Source: Streptomyces katrae
GTDB lineage: Bacteria; Actinomycetota; Actinomycetes; Streptomycetales; Streptomycetaceae
DNA length: 64,000 nucleotides
Assembly: GCF_000717655.1 (NCBI RefSeq)
Contig: NZ_JNZY01000002.1
Coordinates: 62,001 to 126,000, forward strand
Direction: 5' to 3'
Below, in pieces: positions 39,426 through 47,922 of this stretch. The notes below the pieces were generated by a model. It saw only the letters and a program-made list of their open reading frames with translations. It ran no database searches and was not told where the DNA came from. Both the position numbers and the translations under genes were made by a program. Each line of letters begins with the position of its first letter. Position 1 is the stretch's first letter.

Positions 39426-39812
39426 GGATGAACCTTCCGAAGGGGACAGGGCGGTCGCGGGCATGCCGAGGACATGCGTGAGCCACTCACGCGGAGGAGA
39501 GGGGTTCGTCGGGCGGGGGGCGAAGGCCCCGGCCGCCGTAGCGACAACACCAGTTAGCCAGGTCCCGGAGGCTCTGGCAACGACCCCGATTACTAGCCGC
39601 CCTCGCAGCCGGGGGCGTCGGGGCGTGGGGCGCCTTCGCCCTTGTTCGTGCAGGTGGAGGGCCGGTTTCCGGGGGGCGGGAAGGGCCTGCGGGGACTACT
39701 AATGCGCGCCGTATGTGACGTGGGTCCTGTGGGGCGGGTCACCGGGAAACGGCCTGAATGTCACCGAATGTGTTCATTCGTTACGCGAAATGGGGTGTGC
39801 GCGGGGCCACTT
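39426..39812. other. Long upstream region of the lysozyme-like gene, no gene seen
   Basis: 387 nt without a convincing gene. On the leftward strand it holds paired segments (for example GCCAG/CTGGC near 39556-39577). Because Streptomyces cell-wall hydrolase genes often carry ydaO (c-di-AMP) riboswitches, I looked for one. The conserved blocks are not in the right spacing, so none is called. Confidence 0.4.
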
Positions 39813-40661
39813 TCAACCCGAACCGAAGGAAACGGGTGCCTCGAACGCCGCTTTCCGCACCGCCCGCCGCAGCGCCTTCAGCAGCGTGCCGCCGATCGCG
39901 AGGGTCAGTACGACGGTCAGCGCGGCCCGGCCCAGGTCCCAGCCGAGCGAGGTCGCCGCGCAGTACGCGAGGAAGCGGGCCAGGTTGGCGCCGACCGGGT
40001 CCCCCGGGTGGAACGAGATGCCCTGGCCCATGCCCTGCAGGAGCACCCAGCCCTGCAGGTTCATGAGCGTGCCGTACGCGAACGAGGCCACGAAGCCGTA
40101 CGCCGCCAGCATCAGCAGCTCCGCCCGGCCCCGGAGCCTCCCCCAGGCTCTCCGCTTCGCTCGATCAGGGGGGACCCCCATCGCGCCGGGCAGCAGCCCG
40201 GCGCCCAGCGCGAACCAGCCCATCGCCAGCATCTGGAACGGCATCCACGGCCCGACCCCGCCCGTGAGCAGGGCGGAGGCGAACATCGTGACCGAGCCGA
40301 GGACGAAGCCGAAGCCGGGGCCGAGGACGCGGCCGCTGAGCACCATCAGGAAGAACATCGGCTCGAGGCCGGCCGTGCCGGCGCCCAGCGGCCGCAGGGC
40401 GGCCCCGACCGCGGCGAGTACGCCGAGCATGGCCACCGCCTTGGCGTCCATGCCCTGGTCGGCGATGGTCGCGACGACTACGGCGACGAGGAGGGGGAGC
40501 AGCGCCGCGAAGAGCCAGGGGGCGTCCTGGGAGTGGGCCAGGCCGGACTGGCGGTCGGCGAGGAGGGGCCAGGCGAAGGCCGCGATGCCGATGAGGGTGA
40601 CGAGGAGCAGGGCGGCGGCGGCACGGGGGCCGATGCGGAGGGGGCGGGCGGGGTGGGTCAT
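39813..40661 (-). CDS. ECF transporter S component (predicted cobalamin-specific)
   Basis: This is a 282-residue membrane protein with about six hydrophobic segments typical of S components (FLMVLSGRVLGPGFGFVLGSVTMFASALLTGGVGPW-type region, MPFQMLAMGWFALGAG). It is the last gene of the ECF operon and overlaps the ATPase gene by 4 nt. Cobalamin specificity is inferred from the riboswitch at the head of the operon. Residues near 160-173 (GVPPDRAKRRAWGRL) are encoded by a Streptomyces dispersed palindromic repeat read in frame (40136-40182). Confidence 0.85.
   Translation of the reverse strand: MTHPARPLRIGPRAAAALLLVTLIGIAAFAWPLLADRQSGLAHSQDAPWLFAALLPLLVAVVVATIADQGMDAKAVAMLGVLAAVGAALRPLGAGTAGLEPMFFLMVLSGRVLGPGFGFVLGSVTMFASALLTGGVGPWMPFQMLAMGWFALGAGLLPGAMGVPPDRAKRRAWGRLRGRAELLMLAAYGFVASFAYGTLMNLQGWVLLQGMGQGISFHPGDPVGANLARFLAYCAATSLGWDLGRAALTVVLTLAIGGTLLKALRRAVRKAAFEAPVSFGSG
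40136..40182. repeat. Dispersed palindromic repeat inside the ECF S-component gene
   Basis: GCCTCCCCCAGGCTCTCCGC, then TTCGCTCGATCAGGGGGGAC and CCCCATC, form the Streptomyces intergenic palindrome usually found between genes (CCCCC...GGGGG stem ends). Here it is translated in frame, adding a charged loop to a membrane protein. Confidence 0.75.
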
Positions 40662-42892
40662 GGGGCGGCCTCTGCCTGTGTCTGCGTCTGTGTCTCTGTC
40701 CCTGGCCCTGTCGCTGCCGTTGACCCTGCCTTATCTGCGGCCTCGGCTGCGGCCAGGGCTTTCGCGACCTGGGTCACCGTGAGCCAGTGGCCCGGGGCCA
40801 GGATTTTGGCCACTTGGGGGGCGAAGGCCGGGGACGACACGACGACCTCGGCGGTCGGGCCGTCCGCGACGATCTCACCGCCGGCCACGATCACCACCCG
40901 GTGGGCCAGCTCGGCGGCGAGCTCCACGTCGTGGGTGGCCAGGACGATCGCGTGCCCGTCGGCGGCGAGGCCCCGGAGGATCTCGATCAGGCGGGCCTTG
41001 GCGGCGTAGTCCAGACCGCGGGTGGGCTCGTCGAGCAGGAGCAGCGCGGGACGGCCGGTGAGTACGAGGGCCAGCGCCAGGGCCAGGCGCTGGCCCTCGG
41101 AGAGGTCGCGGGGATGGGTGTCGTCGGGGACATCCGGGAGCAGGGCGCGGACGAGGTCCCGGCAGGTGCCGGGGGCCGCGCCGGCGTCGGCGTCGGCGGC
41201 GGAGCACTCGGCGGCCACGGTGTCGGCGTAGAGGAGGTCGCGGGGTTCCTGCGGGACGAGGCCGACGCGGCGGACCATCTCCTGCGGGGCGGTGCGGTGG
41301 GGGGTGCGGCCGGCGACGGTCACGGTGCCGGTGGTGGGGGCGAGCGTGCCGATGAGGGTGGCCAGGAGGGTGGACTTGCCGGCGCCGTTGCGGCCCATGA
41401 GGGCGATGGTCTCGCCGGGGGCCACGGAGAAGTCGATGCCGTGGAGCACTTCGGCGCGGCCGCGGCGGAGCGAGAGGGCGGTTGCCTTGGCCACTGGCTC
41501 CGCCGGGGTGCCGCTGCCGCTTCGCGTGCCTGTGCCTGTGCCAGTGCCGGCTCCGGCCGCGGTCGGGGTCGCGCTGCCGGTTCCGATTCCGGTTCCGGTA
41601 CCGGTGGCGGGGCCGGTCCCCGTCGCGGGGCTGCGGGCAGGCTCACTCCGGCGGAGCAGGCGCGCCAAGAGGCCGGGGCGGGGGACGGGGCCGCTGCGCG
41701 GGGCTTCTTCCCCACCCCGCCCCTTCCCGCTGCACTGCGTCATGCGGCTCCGCCGCGTGACGGGGGCTCCGCCCCCGGACCCCCGCGCCTCAAACGCCGG
41801 CGGGGCTGGATGGTGCGGCGGAGCCGGGTTGCCCGGCGGGAGCGGGGATCCCGGCTGGGCCGCGGAGGGGTGCGGGGTGGGCGATGCCGGGCGGGTCGGG
41901 GTGGGCGGTGAAGCCGGGGGTGCCTGCGGGGCCGAGGTGGGCGATTGAGCCGGGGTGCCCGCCGGGACCGGGGATCCCGGCTGGGCCGAGGTGGGCGGTT
42001 GAGGCGGAGTGCCCGGCGGGAGCGGGGACACCGGCTGGGCCGCGGTCGAGTGGTGGGGCAGGGGGGCCGGGGTTGCCAGGGCCAGGCGGGAGAGGAGAGA
42101 GGGGGACCGGCGGCGGGCGTCGCGGATCGAGAGGGGGAGGGGGGACCAGTTCGCCAGGCGGCCCAGGGCCACCACCGGAGGGTGGACCGGGGAGACGGCC
42201 ATGATCTCGGACGGGCTGCCCAGGACCGGCGCCGCGCCCGGGGCCGGGAGGAGGAGGACCCGGTCCGCGTACTGGACCACCCGCTCCAGGCGGTGCTCCG
42301 CCATCAGGACCGTCGTGCCCAGGTCGTGGACCAGGCGCTGGAGGACCGCCAGGACCTCCTCGGCGGCCGCCGGGTCCAGCGCCGACGTGGGCTCGTCCAG
42401 GACCAGGACCTTCGGGTGCGGGGTCAGGACCGAGCCGATCGCGACCCGCTGCTGCTGGCCGCCGGAGAGGGTGGCGATGGGGCGGTCGCGCAGCTCGTTC
42501 AGGCCCAGCAGGTCCAGGGTCTCCTCGACCCGTCGGCGCATGACGGCCGGGGCCAGGCCCAGGGACTCCATGCCGTAGGCGAGCTCGTCCTCGACCACGT
42601 CCGTCACGAAGTGCGCGAGCGGGTCCTGGCCGACCGTGCCCACGACGTCGGCGAGTTCGCGCGGCCTGTGGGTGCGGGTGTCGCGGCCGGCGACGGTGAC
42701 GCGGCCCCGCAGCGTGCCCCCGGTGAAATGCGGGACCAGGCCGGAGACCGCACCCAGGAGGGTCGACTTGCCGACGCCCGACGGGCCGACCAGGAGCGTG
42801 AGCTCGCCCTCCGGGATCACCAGGTCGGCATCGCGGAGGGTGGGCTGCGCGGCGCCGTCGTACGTGACCGACACCTGCTCGAAGCGGATCAC
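40658..42892 (-). CDS. ECF transporter ATPase, two ABC domains fused through a repeat-derived linker
   Basis: This is a 744-residue protein starting at a GTG with AAGGAGG 7 nt upstream. Domain 1 (residues 1-240): Walker A GPSGVGKST, signature LSGGQQQR, Walker B VLVLDEPTSALD. Domain 2 (about 460-680): Walker A GRNGAGKST, signature LSEGQRLA, Walker B LLLLDEPTRGLD. Between them about 190 residues are low complexity (AQPGSPLPPG-type repeats, then Gly/Thr runs) and include a translated dispersed repeat. The two domains correspond to the A and A' ATPases of ECF transporters. It powers cobalamin uptake with the T and S components. It overlaps both neighbours by 4 nt. Confidence 0.9.
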   Translation of the reverse strand: MIRFEQVSVTYDGAAQPTLRDADLVIPEGELTLLVGPSGVGKSTLLGAVSGLVPHFTGGTLRGRVTVAGRDTRTHRPRELADVVGTVGQDPLAHFVTDVVEDELAYGMESLGLAPAVMRRRVEETLDLLGLNELRDRPIATLSGGQQQRVAIGSVLTPHPKVLVLDEPTSALDPAAAEEVLAVLQRLVHDLGTTVLMAEHRLERVVQYADRVLLLPAPGAAPVLGSPSEIMAVSPVHPPVVALGRLANWSPLPLSIRDARRRSPSLLSRLALATPAPLPHHSTAAQPVSPLPPGTPPQPPTSAQPGSPVPAGTPAQSPTSAPQAPPASPPTPTRPASPTPHPSAAQPGSPLPPGNPAPPHHPAPPAFEARGSGGGAPVTRRSRMTQCSGKGRGGEEAPRSGPVPRPGLLARLLRRSEPARSPATGTGPATGTGTGIGTGSATPTAAGAGTGTGTGTRSGSGTPAEPVAKATALSLRRGRAEVLHGIDFSVAPGETIALMGRNGAGKSTLLATLIGTLAPTTGTVTVAGRTPHRTAPQEMVRRVGLVPQEPRDLLYADTVAAECSAADADAGAAPGTCRDLVRALLPDVPDDTHPRDLSEGQRLALALALVLTGRPALLLLDEPTRGLDYAAKARLIEILRGLAADGHAIVLATHDVELAAELAHRVVIVAGGEIVADGPTAEVVVSSPAFAPQVAKILAPGHWLTVTQVAKALAAAEAADKAGSTAATGPGTETQTQTQAEAAP
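41510..41812. repeat. Low-complexity hexamer array plus dispersed repeat inside the ATPase linker
   Basis: A degenerate GTGCC/CCGGTN array (about 41515-41640) is followed by a dispersed repeat (41686-41812) with GGGGCCGCTGCGCGGGGC, then CCCCCGGACCCCCGCGCCTC and CGCCGGCGGGGCTGGA. The same array-then-repeat order and orientation occurs in the intergenic region at 62434-62604. Confidence 0.8.
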
Positions 42893-44385
42893 TGCGATGC
42901 CTCCTTCGGAGGTACGGGCGCCACGAAGGCGGGGAGCAGGCCGATCAGGATCGCGGCTGCCGGCCACAGCGGGAGCGTGGGGGTGACCAAGGGGACTACG
43001 CCGGGGAGGAGGGCGTCCGGGTCGACGGCCGCGGCGCGGATCAGGACGGCCGCGACGGCCGCGCCCGACCCGGCGACCAGCCACGCGCGCCACCCCCAGC
43101 GGTCGGGCCGGTAGCGGGTCCGGATGCTGCGCCGGCCGCCGAGGCGCAGCCCCGCGAGCGCCAGGGCGAGGCCGATGAACAGGACCGGCAGCCCGTACCC
43201 GGCGCCCTCGGCGGCCAGCAGCCCGTACGTGCCCGCGCACATGCCGAGCAGACCGCCGAGGGTGAGGACGTTGGTGGTGTGCCGGACGGCGGGCGGGACC
43301 TGCGCGGTACGGCCGTAGCCGCGGGCGTCCATCGAGGCGGCGACGGCGACGGAGCGTTCGAGGGCGCCCTCCAGGACGGGCAGGCCGATCTGGAGGACCG
43401 CCTTGACGCCGCCGGTGGGGCGGCCGCGCAGGCGGCGGGCGGTCCGCAGGCGGGCGACGTCGGCGACCATGTTCGGCGCGAAGGTCATGGCGACGACGAC
43501 GGCGACGCCGGCCTCGTAGAGGGCGGCCGGGAGGGATTTCAGCAGCCGGGCCGGGTTGGCGAGGGCGTTCGCGGCGCCGACGCAGACGAGGAGGGCGGCC
43601 AGCTTGGCGCCGTCGTAGAAGGCGAAGACGAGCTGCTCGGCGGTGACGCGGCCGCCGATGCGGATGCCCTGGGCCGCCCACGCGGGCAGCGGCACCTCGG
43701 GGAGGGTGAGCAGGACGTGCGCGCCGGGGATCGGGGAGCCGAGCAGCACGGAGAACAGGAGACGGATCCCTATGACGAAGACGCCGAGCTTGAGGAAGGC
43801 GGTGTACGAACGGGCCCAGGGGGCGGAGGTCCGGCGCGCGGCCACGACGTAGCCGGCCACGCCGACGATCAGGCCGAGGAGAAGGGGATTGGTGGTGCGG
43901 GAGGCGGCCGTGGCGAGGCCGAGCGCCCAGAGCCACCACGCCCCCGCGTGCAGGGCGTTCCCCCGACGGGCCTGCGGCGCGGCCAAGCGGCGGACCCGGC
44001 TCTTCTCGTACGTCGGCCACGACCCGGCGTCGCCCGCCCCGGCGGGTCCGGGCCCGGCCGGGATCGAGCCGTCGTCTGCGGGCCGGCGGGTCCGCCCCGC
44101 ACCGCCCGAGCGGAGCGGACTGCGCGTGCGGGCACCCCCGACAGCGGCCGCGGCCGCGAGGCCGTCCTGCGCCGTGCGCCGGGCGCCGGCGGAAGCCGTC
44201 GGCCGCGGATGCTCGGCAGGGCCGGCCTCCAGGGGCCGCGACCCCGCCCGAGCCACCCGCCCGGTCGCCTCCGGCTGTGCCGGGTGGGGGCTTCGGGTGG
44301 AGTCGTCCCCCGCGGGGCGCGGGGTGGCGGCCGGGGTGGGTTGCGGCTGTGCCGGGTGGGGGAGCTCCGCGGGGGTGGGGGTCAT
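42889..44385 (-). CDS. ECF transporter T component (CbiQ-like) with long disordered N-terminus
   Basis: This is a 498-residue protein. The first 140 or so residues are Pro/Ala/Arg-rich and probably cytoplasmic and disordered. The rest has the T-component helices and the coupling motifs, including SMDARGYGRT (the A-R-G motif that binds the ATPases), preceded by LPVLEGALERSVAVA. It transmits ATP hydrolysis from the double ATPase to the S component. ATGA overlap with the upstream gene and GTGA overlap with the ATPase gene. Confidence 0.9.
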   Translation of the reverse strand: MTPTPAELPHPAQPQPTPAATPRPAGDDSTRSPHPAQPEATGRVARAGSRPLEAGPAEHPRPTASAGARRTAQDGLAAAAAVGGARTRSPLRSGGAGRTRRPADDGSIPAGPGPAGAGDAGSWPTYEKSRVRRLAAPQARRGNALHAGAWWLWALGLATAASRTTNPLLLGLIVGVAGYVVAARRTSAPWARSYTAFLKLGVFVIGIRLLFSVLLGSPIPGAHVLLTLPEVPLPAWAAQGIRIGGRVTAEQLVFAFYDGAKLAALLVCVGAANALANPARLLKSLPAALYEAGVAVVVAMTFAPNMVADVARLRTARRLRGRPTGGVKAVLQIGLPVLEGALERSVAVAASMDARGYGRTAQVPPAVRHTTNVLTLGGLLGMCAGTYGLLAAEGAGYGLPVLFIGLALALAGLRLGGRRSIRTRYRPDRWGWRAWLVAGSGAAVAAVLIRAAAVDPDALLPGVVPLVTPTLPLWPAAAILIGLLPAFVAPVPPKEASQ

Positions 44386-45029
44386 CGGTTGCGGCGGCGG
44401 GATTGCCAGACTGCGGCCGCCGCAAGGGCGGCCACCGCCGCCAGGCCGGCCAGGAGGCCCGTCGACGGGCCTCCGTCCTTGGGCGCTGCGTGCGTCGGCT
44501 CGGGTGCTGCGTCGGCGATCTGTTCACCGCAGCCCTGCTTCGGGTAGCCCGACACCGCGCACAGCAGCGCCGCGCTGTTGTAGCGGAGCGGCTTGGAGAC
44601 CTCCGCCAGGGCCTCGGCCGCCGTGGCGTCCGGGGCGACCTGGGCGCAGGCCGTGCGCGGGGTGTCCTGCGGCGGGGCGTCGCCCGCCGGGGCGTCCGCC
44701 GGGACACCGAAGTCGACGACCACGGCGATCCGCTTGCGGCCCTCCACGGCCGGAGCGGCTGCGCAGACCGACGCGAAGTCGGCCGCAGCGCGCGGCTTCG
44801 CCGCCTCGGCCGCCGCGTCCTGACTCACCGCGAAGCGGAAGCCCAGGGCCGATCCGTCCGCCGGGCGGGCCGTCGAGGGGCCCTGCGTGGCGTACTGCCA
44901 CTGGCCTCCCGTGCCCTCCCAGAACGACCAGTAGCGGTAGCCCGCCGCCGGCGCGGGGGAGGCCGCCAGCAGCGTGAGGACGATGCCGAACGCGAGGGCC
45001 AGCGGGGTGGTCGGGCTGCGGCGGCGCAT
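44382..45029 (-). CDS. SCO2322-type secreted membrane-anchored protein of the B12 operon
   Basis: This is a 215-residue protein. The signal peptide ends at about residue 29 (AASPAPAAG). The mature part starts YRYWSFWEGTGGQWQYA and continues DGSALGFRFAVS, a small beta domain resembling DUF4430, the C-terminal domain of transcobalamin-like proteins (my reading). It has a later pair of cysteines (CAVSGYPKQGCGE) and a C-terminal transmembrane anchor with RRRNR tail. It is coupled by ATGA overlaps to the alpha-barrel protein and to the T component. Confidence 0.82.
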   Translation of the reverse strand: MRRRSPTTPLALAFGIVLTLLAASPAPAAGYRYWSFWEGTGGQWQYATQGPSTARPADGSALGFRFAVSQDAAAEAAKPRAAADFASVCAAAPAVEGRKRIAVVVDFGVPADAPAGDAPPQDTPRTACAQVAPDATAAEALAEVSKPLRYNSAALLCAVSGYPKQGCGEQIADAAPEPTHAAPKDGGPSTGLLAGLAAVAALAAAAVWQSRRRNR

Positions 45030-46267
45030 CAGAGCTGGTTCTTCTTCCGGCGGCCGCTGAGGAGGACGCCGATGCCCATGCCGGCCGCCAGGCCCGCGCC
45101 CACGATCCACCACACGTTCTGGTCGGAGGACTTCGACTCCTCCTTGGGCTTCGGCGCCGGCGACTCGCCCGTCTTCGGGGCCGGGCCCGTTGCGTTCAGG
45201 GCCGTCACCAGGTCCGTGCCGCCGAAGGACTTCGGGTCCGTGCCCGTCGCGTGTGCGGCCAGCACCAGGGTGCCGAGCGCCGCCGGGCTGCCCTGGGCCC
45301 ACTGCGCCGAGTTGGCCTTCAGCCACTCCAGCGCGCCCGCCGCCGACTGCTTGTGCCCGGCCGCGGCCAGGGCGATCACCGCGTCGGCGGTGTTGCCGGT
45401 GTCCGCGGTCGGCTGGTCGGCGCCGGGGGTGACGGCCGTGAGGTGGCCGTCCTTCTTCAGCGTCTCGGCCAGGTGGCCGGCCGCGCCCTGGGCGGCGGCC
45501 GCCGGGTCGGTGGCGCCCGCCGGGCAGGCGAGCGGGACGGCCGGGGTGTCCGTCGCGGCAGGTGCCACGACCGCCCCCTGGCCGAGGCCGGCCAGGACCG
45601 CGGCGGCCGTGGCGTCGGCGTTGGCCGGGAGCTTGCCGTCGGCCGGCTGGTACCCGAAGGCGCCCCGGTCGGCGGCCGGCTCGGCGGCGCAGCCCAGCTG
45701 GAAGGCGAGCAGGCCCTCGTACGCGGACTTGCCCGCCTTCGACTTCACCTCGGCCGGCTTCTCTCCCGCCACGGCCAGCGCGCTGATCACGAGGGAGGTG
45801 GAGTTGCCCTCGCTGGGGGTGCCGGGCACGAAGGCCCAGCCGCCGTCCTCGTTCTGGACGGACTTCAGCCAGTCCACGCCCTTCTTCACCGCCGCGTCCT
45901 GGCCGCCCAGCGCCTTCAGCGCCTGCACGGCCATCGCGGTGGCGTTCGTGTCGAACATCGTTTTGTCGTCGCAGGCGGCGCCCGCGTCCGCGCGGAAGGA
46001 GGCGAAGCCGCCGTTCGCGCACTGCTGGCCGGCGAGCCAGGCAACGGCCTCCTCGGCCGGCTTGACGCCGACCGTCTGCTGGGCCAGCAGCGCGAAGGAC
46101 TGGCGCCACACGCCGTCGTACGTCGGGTCGTTCTTGCCGTACAGCCCGGACGGGATCACGGGGGCCGGCGGGGCGGAGGGGGAGGGCGCGGCGAGGGCTG
46201 CGGGGGCGGCGCCCACGCAGAGCACGGCGGAGGCGGCGAGCGCGGCGGCGCTGCGGCGGACGTTCAT
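45029..46267 (-). CDS. Surface alpha-barrel (prenyltransferase/squalene-oxidase repeat) protein, predicted B12 capture
   Basis: This is a 412-residue protein. It has a signal peptide of about 26 residues (ending AAPAALA), then repeated helix pairs with the GG/DGG turn motif (QQCANGGFASF, NEDGGWAFVPG, DTNATAMAVQALKALGG, STSLVISALAVAG), an alpha6/alpha6 toroid. A Lys/Ser/Pro-rich spacer and a C-terminal membrane anchor (WIVGAGLAAGMGIGVLLSGRRKK) place it on the cell surface. Intrinsic factor and transcobalamin use the same barrel to bind cobalamin. It is the first gene after the B12 riboswitch, so a cobalamin receptor role is likely but inferred. Confidence 0.85.
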   Translation of the reverse strand: MNVRRSAAALAASAVLCVGAAPAALAAPSPSAPPAPVIPSGLYGKNDPTYDGVWRQSFALLAQQTVGVKPAEEAVAWLAGQQCANGGFASFRADAGAACDDKTMFDTNATAMAVQALKALGGQDAAVKKGVDWLKSVQNEDGGWAFVPGTPSEGNSTSLVISALAVAGEKPAEVKSKAGKSAYEGLLAFQLGCAAEPAADRGAFGYQPADGKLPANADATAAAVLAGLGQGAVVAPAATDTPAVPLACPAGATDPAAAAQGAAGHLAETLKKDGHLTAVTPGADQPTADTGNTADAVIALAAAGHKQSAAGALEWLKANSAQWAQGSPAALGTLVLAAHATGTDPKSFGGTDLVTALNATGPAPKTGESPAPKPKEESKSSDQNVWWIVGAGLAAGMGIGVLLSGRRKKNQL

Positions 46268-46329
46268 GGGGGCGGGTGCCTCTCGTGCTGGGGAGCAGGA
46301 GGCAGGCGCGCACAAGGCACCGGGCTCCG

Positions 46330-46515
46330 GCTCCGTTTACCTCGACGGTGCCGGCCGCCGGGGGCTCCGGCGGCTCGAGCCGCGCACCTCGCGTACGGGG
46401 CGGTCCGACTTCCCGCCCGGCGGGGCCCGGGCGGGTCACGGTTGCGGGTCAGCGCCGGAATCGCACCGGCTTCTTCCCGTACGGAAGGGTGGACGACGGG
46501 GTTACTGTACCGGCC
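46330..46515 (-). promoter_or_regulatory. Cobalamin (adenosylcobalamin) riboswitch
   Basis: On the leftward strand the leader contains the conserved core GGGAAGAAGCCGGTG, then ATTCCGGCGCTGACCCGC and AACCGTGA (46439-46480), followed by paired GC arms and AAGTCGGACCGCC (46402-46414), the regions that define the B12 riboswitch. It lies about 60 nt or more before the first gene of the ECF operon and should shut the operon off when cobalamin is plentiful. Confidence 0.9.
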
Positions 46516-46607
46516 CGTAGCAGTCCGGAAGGGTGGCGTCGGGGCGTAGCGCCCCTTACCGACGGACTGCCGGGGCAGGCGGGGCAGGCGGGCCGGCGGG
46601 GCCGACG

Positions 46608-47708
46608 TCACAGCGCGCGGTACGTGACCGGGTCGCTGCCCGGGACCGCCTCGGCCCTGCCCTGCTTCACCAGCCGCCGCAGATGGGCCTCCGCCTCCGA
46701 GACGGCGATGTTGCGGGAGCCGTACGGGATCTGCGCCCAGGGCCTGTTCCACTCCATGCGCTCCGCCAGCCCCCACGGGGTCAGCGGCTCCGCCAGCAGT
46801 TCCCACAGCCCGGTCAGCCGCTCCTCGTGGTGGCGCAGCAGCTCGCGGACCCGGGCCGGGGCGTCGGTGAAGGCGTGCTGGTGGGCCGGGAGCACCTCGG
46901 CGGGGTCGAGGCGGCCGATCCGCTCGAGGGAGTCGAGGTAGTCGCCGAGCGGGTCGGTGACCCGGGTGTCCTCCGGGGCCTCGTAGAGGCCGATGTGCGG
47001 GGAGATCCCGGGCAGGAGGTGGTCCCCGGAGAAGAGGCGGCCGTTGCCGGGGAGGTTCGCCGGGTGTCGTTCCTCCAGGTGCAGGCAGACGTGGCCGGGG
47101 GTGTGCCCCGGGGTCCAGATGGCGCGCAGCCGCCGCCCGGCGAGGGGGAGCAGCTCGCCGGGGACGATCTCCCGGTCGGGGACGGCGGCCGACAGGCCGG
47201 GCAGGGTGCGGATGCGGCCGCTCGCACGGGCGGCCCGCAGGGGGGCGATGTGCTCCTCGGGGGCTCCGGCGGTGGCCAGCTTCTCGCCCATGTAGTCGAA
47301 CCAGACGGCGGGCTCGGCGGAGCGGGTCCGTACGACGACCTCGGTGTCGGCGGCGTGCATGGCGATCCAGGCGCCGGAGGCCTCGCGGACCCGGCCGGAC
47401 AGGCCGTGGTGGTCGGGGTGGTGGTGGGTGATGACCACGCCGTGGACGTCGGCGATCGCGATGCCGAGGGCGCCGAGGCCGGAGACGAGGGTGTCCCAGG
47501 ACGCGGGGTCGTCCCAGCCGGTGTCGACGAGGACGGGGCCGCGGTCGGTGTCGAGGACGTGGACGAGGGTGTGGCCGAGCGGGTTGTCGGGGATCGGCAC
47601 CTTGATGCCGTGGACGCCGCCGCCGTGATCGGTGACGTGCGGGGTGACGGGGGGCGTGGCCCCGGGTCCGGTCAGCGGCGTGTCCTGCGGCGGGGTGTCC
47701 TGCGGCAT
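46608..47708 (-). CDS. MBL-fold metallo-hydrolase
   Basis: This is a 366-residue protein with the metallo-beta-lactamase motif THHHPDHHGLSG (about residues 93-104), plus TPGHTPGHVCLHL, FSGDHLLPG and a final VLPAHQH, giving the two-metal site. A C-terminal winged-helix-like part (about residues 290-366) is common in this subfamily (LACTB2/BLACT_WH type). It probably hydrolyses thioesters, lactones or RNA. The N-terminus includes a short tandem repeat (QDTPPQDTP). Confidence 0.88.
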   Translation of the reverse strand: MPQDTPPQDTPLTGPGATPPVTPHVTDHGGGVHGIKVPIPDNPLGHTLVHVLDTDRGPVLVDTGWDDPASWDTLVSGLGALGIAIADVHGVVITHHHPDHHGLSGRVREASGAWIAMHAADTEVVVRTRSAEPAVWFDYMGEKLATAGAPEEHIAPLRAARASGRIRTLPGLSAAVPDREIVPGELLPLAGRRLRAIWTPGHTPGHVCLHLEERHPANLPGNGRLFSGDHLLPGISPHIGLYEAPEDTRVTDPLGDYLDSLERIGRLDPAEVLPAHQHAFTDAPARVRELLRHHEERLTGLWELLAEPLTPWGLAERMEWNRPWAQIPYGSRNIAVSEAEAHLRRLVKQGRAEAVPGSDPVTYRAL

Positions 47709-47870
47709 GGGGGCTCCCTGTCTGCGCCCGGCCGCGCCTGCGCCGCCCGGCTCACTCTCACGAGAACGTGTTGCAGTAGTCGCCCAAGTCGACCATCTGC
47801 GGCCCGTTCTGACTAGCCGTAACCCTTCGCTGGACCTTCCGGGCTGTTCCGTCCTGGCCGTGGACTCCTA

Positions 47871-47895
47871 GAACTAGAACTGGTATCAGTTCGGG
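47871..47895. promoter_or_regulatory. KstR-like operator before the aldehyde dehydrogenase gene
   Basis: GAACTAGAAC, two bases, GTA, two bases, AGTTCGGG, the same pattern as at 37651-37675. The core TAGAACTGGTATCA (47875-47888) fits TnnAACnnGTTnnA with one mismatch. It lies 35 nt before the dehydrogenase start, over the likely promoter. Confidence 0.75.
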
Positions 47896-47922
47896 AAAGC
47901 CAAGCCGCAGGAGGCAGCAGCC

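Noticed and set aside
39490..39640. Possible ydaO (c-di-AMP) riboswitch upstream of the lysozyme-like gene
   Set aside because: Fragments such as AGAGCC and GGCTAAC appear, but their spacing is far too short and the surrounding helices are missing.
43279..44547. Open frame opposite the ECF T component
   Set aside because: Antisense shadow: Gly/Glu-rich, no ribosome binding site, and the leftward frame has clear transporter motifs.
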